A stretch of DNA of 64,000 nucleotides from Macrosoma leucophasiata (lineage: Eukaryota; Arthropoda; Insecta; Lepidoptera; Hedylidae): assembly GCA_036365455.1 (NCBI GenBank), contig JAWQUS010000016.1:17011001-17075000 (forward strand). Reading direction: 5' to 3'. The position numbers and the translations under genes are program-made. Of the stretch, positions 1 through 11,190 are shown one piece after another (position 1 is the stretch's first letter; each line of letters starts with the position of its first letter). Below the pieces are notes generated by a model that saw only the letters and a list, made by a program, of their open reading frames with translations, was not told where the DNA came from and did no database searches.

Positions 1-124
1 GGTCATACATGATCACCACCTTTTAAACCGATTCTATAATTTGATGCCAAAGTTAATTTAGTAGCAAGAAATATAATTGTGATATGCTGTCATTTATGTT
101 ATTTATGATCAACTTTATTTACAA

Positions 125-410
125 CTCGCTGTGCCCGCGACTTCGATCGCGTGAGAATTTATGATTGTTCAGTATCTATCCGGACGAAGTCGTGGGCGCA
201 GCTAGTATAAAAGGAGCCTTAGTTACTCCTTATTACATAAGCTATCTGCCAGTGAAAGTCGCGTCAAAATCGGTAAAGCCGTTCCCGAGATTAGCCGGAA
301 CGCCCGAGTTTTGATATATGTACCGTGTATACATACATATGTACTTAGTTAAAAGCGGTTATTTTTGTATTACAAACAGACACTCCAATTTTATTTATTT
401 GTATAGATGT
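125..410 (-). mobile_element. Helitron-like H1, 3' part
   Basis: Matches the 3' end of the longer H1 copies at 3039-4351 and 49620-51108. It shows the inverted pair of gctgtgcccgcgacttcg-type segments at 125-145 and 180-206, then the segment with ctatctgccagtgaaagtc and a TATTTGTATAG end. The terminal CTAG is mutated to CTCG. Truncated at its 5' side. Confidence 0.65.
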
Positions 411-686
411 ATAGATGTTTGCATTACATATGTTATTTTAACCTTTTACTAGGTATTTGTTGTATTAATGTGTATAAGAAAATTAAGCAAACCATCAATA
501 ACTTTAATCATTCAATAGTCATAACATCTCGATTTGATTGATACTGTAAACATTGCTATATTTATGTGGTTAACTCATTAGTAAGAACATTGTGACTACA
601 GATGACTTGCAAAAAATAATTTGATTTGCGAATCAAGTATGTATTATTCTTACTTCACGTTATCTCTTTCGCACCTTACCTACTTA

Positions 687-939
687 CAGTATCCAACAAG
701 AAATTTTCGACCATCGACCTTAGGAAGGAGACTTCGGCTTATTTCGGGCCTGTATAGCGTTATCTCTTTCGCACCTCACTTAAATGACGTTTGTCGACCA
801 TTTTGATCATGTTTTGACCAATACTGGACTATCAGTGCTTACATAGGCAGTGTGCAGCAGAGACAACGCTCTACGACGTCGAAACTAGCCGATTGTCTCT
901 TTCGTAGGATCGATGGGCAATATTTATTGTTGAATACTG
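687..939. mobile_element. M1 MITE copy
   Basis: Bounded by inverted ends (cagtatccaacaa / ttgttgaatactg) and contains the M1 signature blocks: gcgttatctctttcgcacc, gtttgtcgaccatttt, and the near-palindromic gagataacgctctacgaagtcg. Other copies are at 2838-2986, 16227-16708 and 19844-20112. It carries no coding sequence. Confidence 0.65.
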
Positions 940-1765
940 AAACCTTAGATTAAGTACCTATAGATGTAGCCAGCGTGTGGCCGCTCATGAGACAGCCATA
1001 TGAAATCATGAGTGTTGCTAGTAAATTAAGTTTCCCAATTTTCTTCCTAATCATTTGCTATATCTCGGCAAGTTTTTATGTTAAATATTCCTAAGCATTT
1101 TACTTTTATTCAGATTAGTTGAATTGTAACGAATTGATTGAATGATAAATTAAAACATAATCTACCATTCAATTAATTCTATACATTTTGCTGAAAGATC
1201 AAGAACATATCGAAAAAATGTACATTTGAAATTAGCATTTATTATGCTGCGAGCTGTGAATAATCTAGAACCTAGATTATTCACAGCTCGCACTCTAGAA
1301 CATCATCTACAGGGTATTATTTCTTTGGCCGCGATCTTATAGATAGTTTATCAGAACGATTGCTGTATCGGCAATGTAAGGCATTCAATATTTGCGTATA
1401 AGTAATAGTTAAATAAAACTAAGAGTCTCAGTGTGATTATCGCTTTATTATTCAAATCATAAATATCAAAACATAAATCATTATACAATTATAATGTTAG
1501 TGTCCTGTCATGAAAAGTCAGAATGTGGGAATGTTAGTACTTCCGTGGAATTAACGGATACTATAATTTAATTAATACAATGCTGATGCAAATAAATACT
1601 AATTCTAGCCCTTAAAACATTAAAAGCAAGCAACATACACCGGCAAACAATGATCAACAAGTTCACATCGATAAGTGGGTACCGAGTAAATGAAAACTGC
1701 AGCCTATAGATAACTTTTTAAACATAGAGATCTCTAGATCTCCATTTAAATGCAGATGTGTGTGT
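940..1765. other. AT-rich, nothing recognised except the hairpin at 1249
   Basis: No long frame, no repeat shared with the rest of the window. Confidence 0.5.
1249..1291. other. Perfect 20-bp hairpin with 3-nt loop
   Basis: Arms 1249-1268 and 1272-1291 are exact reverse complements around an AAC loop. It stands alone, with no recognised repeat around it. Confidence 0.9.
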
Positions 1766-1769
1766 ATCT

Positions 1770-1841
1770 TCACGCCAGGTCCCTAACCGGGTAGGCAGAG
1801 AGTGTAGAGCGCCAGATATCCCGGTCCTGACAAACCGCGTC
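1770..1841 (-). pseudogene. LINE reverse-transcriptase C-terminus, 3' fragment
   Basis: Read on the minus strand it gives VCQDRDIWRSTL, then SAYPVRDLA and a stop, identical to the end of the larger copy at 14717-14920. A severely 5'-truncated non-LTR element. Confidence 0.6.
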
Positions 1842-1906
1842 GTTTACCCACCCTCAGTCGGTTAAAAATAAAAAAGGGAAGGCAGAGTTTGACGCATTGG
1901 TGTGGG

Positions 1907-1979
1907 ACCTCTGTAGCTTAGAGGTAAAGCGGCTGGACTGATTATCCTGAGGTTGCAGGTTCGATTCCTGCCTGAAGTC
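1907..1979 (+). tRNA. Decayed tRNA-like sequence (pseudo-tRNA or SINE head)
   Basis: Box A (TAGCTTAGAGG) and a perfect box B (GGTTCGATTCC) are correctly spaced. The T stem GCAGG/CCTGC and the D stem GCTT/AAGC are perfect. The acceptor stem ACCTCTG/CTGAAGT has two mismatches, and the anticodon loop CTGATTA would put GAT at 34-36 with an unusual T37. The upstream flank recurs with a truncated copy at 22985-23070, so this is probably a repeated tRNA-derived element rather than a working tRNA gene. Confidence 0.5.
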
Positions 1980-2837
1980 GAATTTTTATTTCCCATTTTT
2001 TTCTATAATAACAATATTCTTTATTCTACACCATCTTGGAAAGAATTACCAAAGCCACTTAATATTTTGTTACGGATTTTTGTCAATTCTAACACTGTTA
2101 GAACAAAAACTTCTAGGTCTACTCAATTAGGGAGAATATAAAAGTAAATATATAGCAACACACCAAAATAAGTATGTGGGATTTCGTTGAATGAAAATCA
2201 AGAATTTCATCAGAAATGTGCTTTATTTTGAATTGATAATCAAGAGTTATATGCTTCAACATGTATGTTGTTCAATAGACATACATTATTTACTAATATC
2301 TGTTAACTAACGAATGAAAAGTGACGTCGTTTAAAGGCCTCGTTTCTGTACGGTTTATACAGGCTAAAATACTGCAATCTCCTATTTTACTGCACACCTT
2401 ATACACTAATCACTTAACTAATTGAGTCTTTTTCTCATAAATACCCAAAAACTTATTAATAATTGCCGATATACGTCGAAAACAATAAATAAATGCGTTT
2501 AGGATAGGTTATCTATTACAGCAATTGCGATGACAGATATTTGTTTGGCTAACTTTTGCTGTCACTTACGAAGTTCGCCAAGCAAAAACCGGCACGCCGT
2601 AAGGGACAAAAGATACGATGCTCTATTTCAACTTTCTTATGTTCTTTGTATATAACTGTCTCACTTCCACAAAGCATATGGCGAACATGGCTACGTCTAT
2701 AGGTACTTAGTCTAAGACTGAAACAATGTGTTTTTTTTTATGGCAATCGTCCTAAGACATTTCTGCCATCATCACGTTTGATAATTTACTATTAAATAGT
2801 TGATACTTCTATCATCATGATTTAGTTGATATATGTG

Positions 2838-2986
2838 ATGTTTGTCGACCATTTGACCAATCCCGGACTATCAGTGCTTTTGGGTGACAGTGTGCTGCAG
2901 AGATAACGCTTATGAAGTCGAACGAAACTTGCCGAATGTCTCTTTGTGTAGGCTCGATGTGCAATATAGCTCTTCGCTGGGTACTG
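2838..2986. mobile_element. M1 MITE copy, left end missing
   Basis: Contains gtttgtcgaccattt, agataacgct and the ggctcgatgtgcaatat block, ending with gggtactg. Internally diverged. Confidence 0.55.
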
Positions 2987-3038
2987 CAGGGAGACAATCT
3001 TATATATATATAAGTATAGATTATATATATATATATAA

Positions 3039-4351
3039 TCTATACTTATAATAAAACTGTAGAAGTGTAAATTCTGTACATGAAAAATATTAAAACAATA
3101 AATAACAGGTGATGTTAATAGATCGATACAGAACCCAAATACGTGATAAGAAAAAAAATTGTCTGTCTGTCTGGCCTTTGGCTCACAACACTGGGTACTT
3201 TTAATCCAGAAAAAATGTCTGTTTGTCTGTGTGTTTGTGCACGCTAATATCAGAAAAGGCTTATTCGATTTGCAGTTGTCACTAATATATTATGGTAAGT
3301 TTAACTAAAAATTTAGTGTTTGTTTCATGTGAATCGCTAGAGAAATAAATCAGTTCGATAATAAATCAGGTCGATTTAAAGAATCATATCGAATATTTTT
3401 AAGCTATTCTGTATCTTAGTTCTATCATTTAGGGGGTTTCGTACCTAAAAGGTAAAAACGGACCCTACGGATTTCTAATCCTCCGCTGTCTGTCTGTCTG
3501 TCTGTCCGTCCGTCTGTCTGTCACTAGCCTGTATCTCATAAATAGTGATAGCTAGAAAGCTAACATTTTCACAAATTATGTATTTCTGATAACGCTATAA
3601 AGAAAAAATTAATTACTAAAAATAAGAACATGAAAATGTTATGGGATCCAAGGGGGCATACAATAAACGTGTTTTTTTTTCGTATATTTTTTGCTCGATA
3701 GTAATAACGGTAGCAAGTAGACGCTTAAAATTTGCACAGAATTTTTAGATCTTATGTGGTAGGATATTACCTTCCACAATAAATCTATACAAATAAATAA
3801 AATTGGAGTGTCTGTTTGTAATATTAAAATAACCGCTTTTTACTAAATGCATATGTATGTATACACGGTACATATACCAAAACAACATTTTTTTAAATGT
3901 TTGTTTGTCTGTTTGGCGGGGCTAATCTTGGGAAGGGCTGGACCAATTTTGACGGGACTTTCACTGGCAGATAGCTGATGTGATTAGGAATAATTTAGGC
4001 TACTTTTATCTCCATACATCCATACATACATACATACCTACAAACAAATAAGTAGAATTGGAGTATATCCGACTATGACGGGACTTCCACGGGTAGAGGT
4101 AGCTAATGTAATAAGGAATAACTTAGGCTACTTTTATCTCCATACATACATACATACATACATGCAGGCCTACATACAAATAAATAGAATTTGAGTGTCT
4201 CCGATTTTGACGGGACTTTCACTGGCAGATAGCTGATGTGATAAGGAGTAACTTAGGCTACTTTTATACTAGCTGTACCCACGACTTCGTCCGGGTAGAT
4301 ACTGAACAATCATATTTTTTCTCACGTGGACGAAGTCGCGGGCACAGCTAG
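3039..4351 (+). mobile_element. Helitron-like H1 element, copy A (1.3 kb)
   Basis: Flanked by A (3038) and T (4352). It starts TCTATACTTATAATAAAACT and ends ...GGGCACAGCTAG, fitting the Helitron rule: insertion between A and T, 5' TC, 3' CTRR. The last 85 bp hold an inverted pair (4269-4294 and 4328-4351) that can fold near the end. Inside are (TCTG)n near 3487-3520 and internal tandem segments at 3950-4270. No Rep/helicase frame, so it is non-autonomous. Copy B is at 49620-51108 in the opposite orientation. The 5' end abuts a mirror of itself (3011-3021). Confidence 0.7.
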
Positions 4352-4432
4352 TGTTACAATATATTTAACTGATGCAATGATTTATCACATCAGCTAACAC
4401 GGACTATATATATATAAATACTACTACTAATT

Positions 4433-4679
4433 TACTGGTGGTAGAGCTCCAGTGACGGAGCTCGCGGGCGTAGGCACCACCGCATTACCTAATTTACTTG
4501 CCGCTAAATGGTAGTGTTCAGTACTATCGTGTTCCGGTCAGGTGGTAATGTACGGCTCTGTAATTTCCGGCACGCATTTGCATTTTGACCTTGGTCTTCG
4601 TGTGAGTGTCTGTAGGCTGCAGTCATCACTTAACATCAATGTGAACTGCATGCTTGTTTGCCACTTCCATAAAAAAAGT
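4433..4679 (+). repeat. S1 short interspersed repeat
   Basis: Starts TACTGGTGGTAGAGCTC and ends GCTTGTTTGCCACTTCCAT with a short A run. Diagnostic internal blocks are AATGGTAGTGTTCAG, TCGTGTTCCGGTCAGG, CATTTTGACC and TATAGGCTGCAGTCATC. The A-rich 3' end suggests retroposition; I cannot assign a source RNA. Confidence 0.8.
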
Positions 4680-5100
4680 ATTTAACAATACCTAACAGAA
4701 GTCATGCGGTGATAAAAAATCCCGTTATCAAAGAGTACCTTATAGGAAATCCGTATTGTGACAATTGTGACTCTTATGGTTCTTAACCTACGTGGTGTGG
4801 TAACCAAACAATACCGTTTTGTATTTTTAATGCTCGTGATGATAATTTTATGTGCTTCCCATCTGATTTAAAAGGCTATTATAACACGACACGGTATTCA
4901 GGGTCCGACAGAAAGGGTTTTATAATCTTGTTGTACACGCTAAAAAAATTCACCTTGTCTGCACCAGTTATAACCTATTCCTTATGTACACGACAAGAAT
5001 ATAGTCTGATCTAGAGACGAAAACTTGTCGTGTCTACTACAGACAAGACAAATAGAAACGTGTACACGCTAAGATTGTTTTCGGGCAGTCGTGCTTAGGG

Positions 5101-5331
5101 CACACCGCGGACACTCCGCCAAAATTCCATACAAACGCTTAATTTGGTTTCTAATAGATAGACAATAGTCAGTGACATGTATTTACACGCGCACCTGTGT
5201 GCGTAGCACGTACAAAATACCAACCGTCGCCCATAAGAGGAGAAGGGGTTGAGTGATGTGAGCAAATCGGGCGGGACGTCGAAGTGTCCATTCTATAAAT
5301 AGTATTATTACATATTCTCTGCTTAGGGTGT
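5101..5331. repeat. R5 repeat, copy 1
   Basis: Begins cacaccgcggacactccgcc and ends near ttattacatattctctg. A close second copy is at 42738-42965 and a short end piece at about 57550. No coding sequence; class unknown. A 26-bp reversed S1 end follows at 5393-5418. Confidence 0.6.
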
Positions 5332-5809
5332 GAGAGACAACTCGGTGTCAGTCATACCCTATTCCGGCCCCCACCGTATCGCAGCAACGTTCGCCCGTCA
5401 GGAGCTCTACCACCAATATAATATGTGTAAAACATAGTCAGTGATTGTTTAAGAAATGTTCTCTCTTCTTATACAATTTATATTTTTATATCTACCGCGC
5501 GTATGTATTAAGAACACCAATTGACCTTGCTGTTCATTTTATCGGTAATAGTATGGTCATCAGTATATTACACTATCGAAGATCCAATTGATGTTCATTG
5601 AAAGCTAAATAATAATAAGGCAGCAAACTGCAGCTAATTTTCATCACACTCTTTTCTTTTTTTAAAAAAGAAGTGAGTACCTCAGCCGTATAATAAGAAG
5701 AGATGACACAAATTGACCTCGTGCTTCACCCAATCAATTTCATCTGTAATTGCACTCATTGGTACAATTGAATTTCATTTGGATTGGATTGAATTTTAAT
5801 CGCGAGATA

Positions 5810-5995
5810 TCTAATATATAAAATTCTCGTGTCACAGTTTTCGTTGCCATACTCCTCCGAAATGGCTGGACAGATTCTCATGAAATGTGAGCATATTGGG
5901 TACGTCTGATAATCGGCCAACATCTATTTTTCATAACATTTTTGGACATTTTTTTTTATTTTCTAGGGCGATACGAAGTTAGCCGGTACAGCTAG
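5810..5995 (+). mobile_element. Helitron-like H3 element
   Basis: Flanked by A and T, starts TCTAATATATAAAATTCTCG, ends CGGTACAGCTAG. 186 bp and non-coding. Related at both ends to the element at 18495-18761. Confidence 0.6.
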
Positions 5996-6107
5996 TCTAA
6001 CTATAAAAATAAAAGTGAATTACCATATTATGTTTTTTTATGTAAATCACTTCAAAGGATACATCTAAGAATTTATTATACTGGACATATTGATCTATGT
6101 ACTTATA

Positions 6108-6260
6108 TCTATACATACTATAAAACAAAGCCGTGTCTGCCTGTCTAGCGGTTGGCGATAAACTCAAAGTCTGCTGTACGGATTTTCATGTGATTTTCAC
6201 CAATACAGAGTGATTCGAAATTATCGCAAAAAATGTGTGAAAATCATCGTGGAAATAAAT
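6108..6260 (+). mobile_element. Helitron-like 5' end, boundary unclear
   Basis: After an A it starts TCTATACATACTATAAAAC, then a block of the type 'tgtacggattttcatgtg' common to such elements. No CTAG end was found, so only the left part is supported. Confidence 0.35.
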
Positions 6261-6515
6261 AATTCTATTGCATTTTTTGCTTGATTTTTATTAAATCTAT
6301 ATTCCGACCATGGCTTTAACATTGCTACTTGTTTCGCTGTAAGTACAACGTTTGCTGGGACGTTTTTTATTTTTATAAGGACGGATGTATGTAGGTGGTA
6401 CGTCTAGAAGAGACGACACTAGTCAACTTCACGTCGCGTCGCAATCTGCGAACGCAGAAGGCGCTCCAGCGGCTGGAGGCGGCAGCAGCCTAAATTTTGC
6501 CATGTCGTATTAGAC

Positions 6516-6612
6516 TTTAGCTCTGGTCTTTGTGTGCATGTCTATAGGCTGCAGTCATCACTTAACATCAGTGAACTGCATGCATATTTGCCACCTTCAT
6601 TACAAAACAAAA
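6516..6612 (+). repeat. S1 repeat, 3' fragment
   Basis: Contains GCTGCAGTCATCACTTAACA and the tttgccacctt end followed by aaacaaaag. Confidence 0.6.
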
Positions 6613-7138
6613 GGCCATTTGAGTATACGACAAGATTTGATAGATCATTGGAATTGCTGTCGAATACTGTCGAAGCGACACCAATTTGTAGCGATAAGTT
6701 CATGCGATCTTAGCACTTCTATTATCTTGTTATTTAGAGTTCTATGAGTACGTAGTTAGAGATCATGTGATGTCTCTACCGTTCTCTATTTATTTTTACA
6801 TGAATATAATTTTTTAAAGATAATAAGTATTAGCATAAAATGTTACCTGTTGGCTATGGGTAAATAATTGAGGAAGAAACGCACACTGTTATCGTGTTAT
6901 CTTGTTGATGTGTGGTTACATAGTATCCGATACAGGGCTTGCTTGGCTTTTTTTGCAAGTCCGACGCGAACACGAGGGATTATGAGGAAACCGTTTATGC
7001 GAAAACTTCTTATGGAGATTCATAGGAATGCGGATTTCTTATAATCTATCTTACAAAAGCGAAACTTCACTCAATACAAGTACTAGGAGTTTTGAGGACG
7101 TACTCACTAAAGGGCCCATACATTAACAGTCCGCCGCC

Positions 7139-7268
7139 AGTCCGCCGGCAGATATTAGCCTGTCAGCTACCTAATCGTAGGAGATCACAGACTGATGAAA
7201 TCGTACGAAGAACTGTGAGTCTGTGATCTCCTACGATAAACTGATAGGCAAATATCTGCCGACGGACT
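7139..7268. repeat. Fold-back element, arms about 50 nt
   Basis: Left arm 7139-7193 and right arm 7218-7268 are near-perfect inverted repeats (agtccgccggcagatatt against aatatctgccgacggact) with a 24-nt loop. The S2 copy at 7276 follows at once. Confidence 0.75.
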
Positions 7269-7275
7269 GTCTAAA

Positions 7276-7511
7276 TATTAACAGAAATCATAATTATACT
7301 TTCCACTACTACTACGCTGGAGGTCCTGGGTTCGATTCCCGGGTCGAGAGCTACCAGAGATAACGGTTTAAAATCCTTTATCTCTGGTTCTATTGGGATT
7401 TTTCCATTTTCTGGAAGTTTCCCAGTACCTCGGAGTTTGGTAATGTGCCCGGAGATGGCAACAGGCGCACCACCTGTTACATGGGCCAAAACGTATCCGG
7501 CGAATCGCCTT
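7276..7511 (+). repeat. S2 tRNA-headed SINE, 5' end replaced
   Basis: Carries CTACTACTACGCTGGAGG, box B GGGTTCGATTCCC, the inverted ATCTCTGGTTCTATTGGGAT region and AACAGGCGCACCACCTGT. It shares an odd 5' flank (attaacagaaatcataatta) with the copy at 8399. Truncated before the usual 3' end. Confidence 0.75.
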
Positions 7512-8304
7512 GGTGTTAATTAAAGCACCCATCCCTTAAGACAGGATTTAACGAAATTTGACCCTTAAGGGGTTGTTTTTGGGGTCGATAATTTGTATGA
7601 AATTTTGTGACTACAAGTGCGAGGAGTCTCAAATGCATTGGGATTCTTTTAAGCACGTAGGTGCGCCACGGAACTTTGCGAAATACCACCCCTGTGTTTT
7701 TGGGGTTGATAGTATGTATGAAACAAATACAGTTTATGGGAATAATAACATCACATGAATTAATATCGAATGACACGTATTGACCTTATCTGTAATTGTG
7801 CTAACATTGTAGTTGAACCAAATAATACTTGTTGTAGCCAGCAATTATGGAATATTATAGAAAGTAATTTTCAAGTCAGCCATTAATTAGCTTTGTGTTC
7901 TACAGAACCACTTGTACATATGTACCTATATAGGTATAATAGCCATTATTAGTCAGCCGACTGAATTAGATAACTACGTACCTAACCTATTATAACAAAA
8001 TCTGAAATTTATTTTGATTGATTGAAGCCTCCGAGTGTCAATCACTAGAGAAGTCATCATCGTCATAATTTCAGACAAAAGCCTTCCTAAAAAATGTTTG
8101 CAATAGTGTTGTGCGTCATAAAGGGAGAATAATATATGCTAGTAATGGATTCATTAGCATTCGCATTAATTTATAGCATGAAAATGCTGTATTAGCATTT
8201 CTCAAAATAAATGAAGTGGTGGAATGCCGCGAAATGTGAAACGCTAATTCGCAATTATTAGTTATTATTATATAAGATTTGTTTACATTTAGGAACGTAT
8301 ATTG

Positions 8305-8385
8305 CATGAATGCGTGAGATTTTTGAATAATGATGAGTGTGGCACCCTTTTCACACTAATCATTATAAAAAATCTCACGCATATG
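8305..8385. repeat. Fold-back sequence, arms about 35 nt
   Basis: 8305-8341 and 8352-8385 are inverted (atgcgtgagattttt against aaaaaatctcacgcat) around a 10-nt loop. The surrounding 8100-8300 is rich in 'gctaat/attagc' words and may belong to the same element. Confidence 0.7.
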
Positions 8386-8398
8386 AATTAATTAGCAT

Positions 8399-8697
8399 AT
8401 TAACAGAAATCATAATTATACTTTCCACTTCTACTACGCTGGAGGTCCTGGGTTCGATCCCCGGGTTATCAGAGATAACGGTTTAAAATCCTTTATCTCT
8501 GTTTCTATTGGGATTTTTCCATTTTCTGGTAGTTTCCCAGTACATCGGCGTTTGGTAATGTGCCCAGAGATGACAACAGGCTCGCCACCTGTTACATGAG
8601 CCAAAACGTAATCGGCGAATCGTGGGTGTTTGCATGTATGCTTGAATGCATGCATTTACCTCTGCCTAGTCCTTCGGGGATTACAGGCGTGAAATTA
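8399..8697 (+). repeat. S2 tRNA-headed SINE
   Basis: Shares its 5' flank with the 7276 copy. It has box B GGGTTCGATCCCC, the Pol III-type body and the full 3' end (gcatttacctctgcctag, then ggggattacaggcgtgaaat). Confidence 0.8.
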
Positions 8698-8935
8698 AGT
8701 ATAATTATACTTCCTTAGGTATCAATAGGTATAATCATACTAGCAAATAGCACAGCAATTAGCATGCTAAGACTCACGAATTCGCAGTAACTGTTAGTGC
8801 GCGTAGAAAAGAGACGGCGCAGACGGCTTTCTTTTTTTTTAAACACAAGAGTCACGTTCATAGATTACAAATAGCCGCTAATCTCAATATATTTTATGTT
8901 CATTAGTTGGTTATAAGCTGATAATTAAATTTTTA

Positions 8936-9171
8936 CTGGTGGTAGAGCTCCAGTGATGGAGCTCGCGGGCGTAGGCACCACCGCTTTACCTAATATAATT
9001 GTACGGCCCTGTAATTTCCGGCACAGAGGCATAACACCTTAGGCCTCAGAAGTGTCAACGCATCTGCATTTTGACCTCTGGTCATTGTGTGGGTGTCTAG
9101 GTATAGGCTGCAGTCATTTAACTTCAATGTGAGCTGTATACTTGTTTGCCACTTCTATTACGTAAAAAAAA
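8936..9171 (+). repeat. S1 repeat with internal deletion
   Basis: Full 5' end, then a jump from 'acctaatataatt' to 'gtacggccctgtaatttcc', losing about 60 bp. The 3' end has a run of A. Confidence 0.8.
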
Positions 9172-9849
9172 ATAGTTAGCCATAAATATATAGAAAAGGA
9201 ATAAAACATGTAAAGTACATACTTTCACACAGTAAGGGTTTCCATCTGTCCGGATGTTACCCGGCATTTGTCCCGGTGCGGGGATCGACAGTGGCGGGTT
9301 CACAAATTTTCCGCCGGTAGGCTACTCAATTTTCGCCGCCCCTTTATTTTGATGTCGTAGTCCACAATCATATCAATTAGGTATATTTTCTATCAATAAA
9401 ATTCCAACTTTATGTTTTATGCTTCATTATCCTCCTTACATCAACTTTTTTTCTATGGTTACAATCATTGGGAACAATGGTCTGAGCCTTGATAATTTTA
9501 ACACTAATTTTGTAAATAGAAATAAAAAAAATATGAGCTAATTCTGCCGCCCCTTCAAATTTGCCGCCCTAGGCTCCAGCCTACTCAGCCTGCTGGTAAA
9601 TCCACCACCATCGAACTCGCAAATCTCGGATCAAGCGATTATAACTATATACTTTTGAAATAATCGGGTTGCCACTGTTGTTGCCTCTGCCGAGATCTAA
9701 GCTGCGTGGCGGACTATGGTCATCAGAGGTCCGGCGCGGCATTTGGCCTTTGGAAGCCCAGACGCACGAGCAAAAAAAAGGAAAATTTCCTCCACACCCC
9801 TGTCTAAATGACACATACAACTGTACAATACACCAAAAACTGCTAAGCT

Positions 9850-9990
9850 GTAACGCCTCAGGAAGTAACGGAGCCGTCCATTACCTGACCTTAACACGAT
9901 AGCCTTGAACACGACCATTTAGCGGCAAGTACTTACCTAGATTATTGCGGTGATGCCTACGCCCTCGAGCCCTATCGCTGGAGCTCTTTC
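9850..9990 (-). repeat. S1 repeat, 5' half
   Basis: Reverse of the first half of S1: CATTTAGCGGCAAGTA, GCCTACGCCCTCGAG and TGGAGCTCT are recognisable. A 27-bp S3 fragment lies nearby at 9264-9290. Confidence 0.6.
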
Positions 9991-10252
9991 AACAGTGAAA
10001 AACACTCTTTATTTCCCTTGTTCTCGCATCAATAAATTCCCGTAGCATTCGATCAGGAAACCGATTAAAAACAATGTCCGCGCAAACTATTGCCGTGTGT
10101 ACACACTCGACTCGGTCAAATATTTGCGAGGTCGAGCGAGGCCGTGTCACGCCTATATGAACTCCGCACATCCATATATTTACAGTCGATCAACGTAATG
10201 TCTGCTGGGCATTTCTATAAAATAATTTCAAGCAATGTTGTTTCCTATATTT

Positions 10253-10846
10253 TACTGGTAGTAGAGTTCAAGTGCAGAAGCTCGCGGCAGTGCCGGATAA
10301 AGCCGATGCGGGGCCCGTAGCAAATGTGACCATGGGGCCCTAGAGTTTGATACATTGCATACTGAAATTAAGGATGTACCTAAATAAAACCGAACATTTA
10401 CGAAAAGGAATCGAAAACAATATTAGGGGATTCCCCCTGTACGTATTGTGGTATTGCCAACTTACCTATTTAATTACAGTTTGGCCAACGCTCACTTTGA
10501 GAATAGGCAAGGTGTATTAGTACATATTTTACATATTTGTATTTTTTTTTGGGCACAGGCGCGCCTCCTACTATATGGCTAATCCGGCACTGGCTCAAGG
10601 GCGTAGGCACATCCGCATTACCTAATTTATCTGCAGCTAAATGGTAGTATTCACCACTATCGTGTTCCAGTTGTATGGTTATAACTATACCCCATAATAA
10701 CTATCACAGAGATATAAAAACTTAGGTCTTAAAGGTGGCAATACGAATGCATTTTGACCTCTGGATTTTGTGTAGACGTCATCAGTTAATAAACATGTGA
10801 ACGGAAACGTTGTATTCCGCTTAAGTAACATAAACAAATAAATAAA
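10253..10846 (+). repeat. Old S1 repeat split by a hAT-like MITE
   Basis: The S1 5' end (tactggtagtagagttc) at 10253-10287 resumes at 10593 (aagggcgtaggcac) and runs to about 10846. The gap is exactly the MITE at 10288-10592. Confidence 0.7.
10288..10592. mobile_element. hAT-like MITE, family h1, copy 1
   Basis: Terminal inverted repeats CAGTGCCGGAT / ATCCGGCACTG, 305 bp. Flanking 8-mers gctcgcgg (10280-10287) and gctcaagg (10593-10600) match at 6 of 8 sites, fitting a decayed 8-bp target duplication. The inner ggggcccgtag word recurs in copy 2 at 25595-25923. No transposase. Confidence 0.8.
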
Positions 10847-10974
10847 AATAAAACAGTCATCTACATAAAAAATCGAGTTGAATCGCTTTACTTTTATACG
10901 ATTCATATACTTACGTTTATACGATACGATTCATCTGAATCTCTAATGTTAATAAAAATAAAATGAAGTTAGTA

Positions 10975-11190
10975 AATCTCAATAAAACTCGAGAACGGCT
11001 GGACTGATTTGGCTAATTATAGTTTATAAATATTGGTAGAAGTCCAATGATGATTTAGGTAAGCGGCGACAAAATATGAAGACAATGTAAAAATAATAAT
11101 TTCAAAAAAATAAAAACAATAAAAACAATAATTTCAGTTAAGAAAATTAAAAAAACAAATTATTTAATTCACAGGCGGCACGAAGGTCAT
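10975..11190 (+). mobile_element. Old Helitron-like H3 relative
   Basis: Aligns by eye to 18520-18750 (aaaactcgagaacggctgga, gatttggctaatt, aaaatatgaaga). Ends are eroded. Confidence 0.45.

Noticed and set aside
2990..3060. AT palindrome near 3001-3056 as an origin or cruciform gene element
   Set aside because: It is a (TA)n tract flanked by two facing Helitron-like 5' ends, which explains the symmetry.
10090..10250. Possible TATA (tatatga) and initiator set as globin A promoter
   Set aside because: No matching splice donor follows before the S1 repeat at 10253; evidence too thin.
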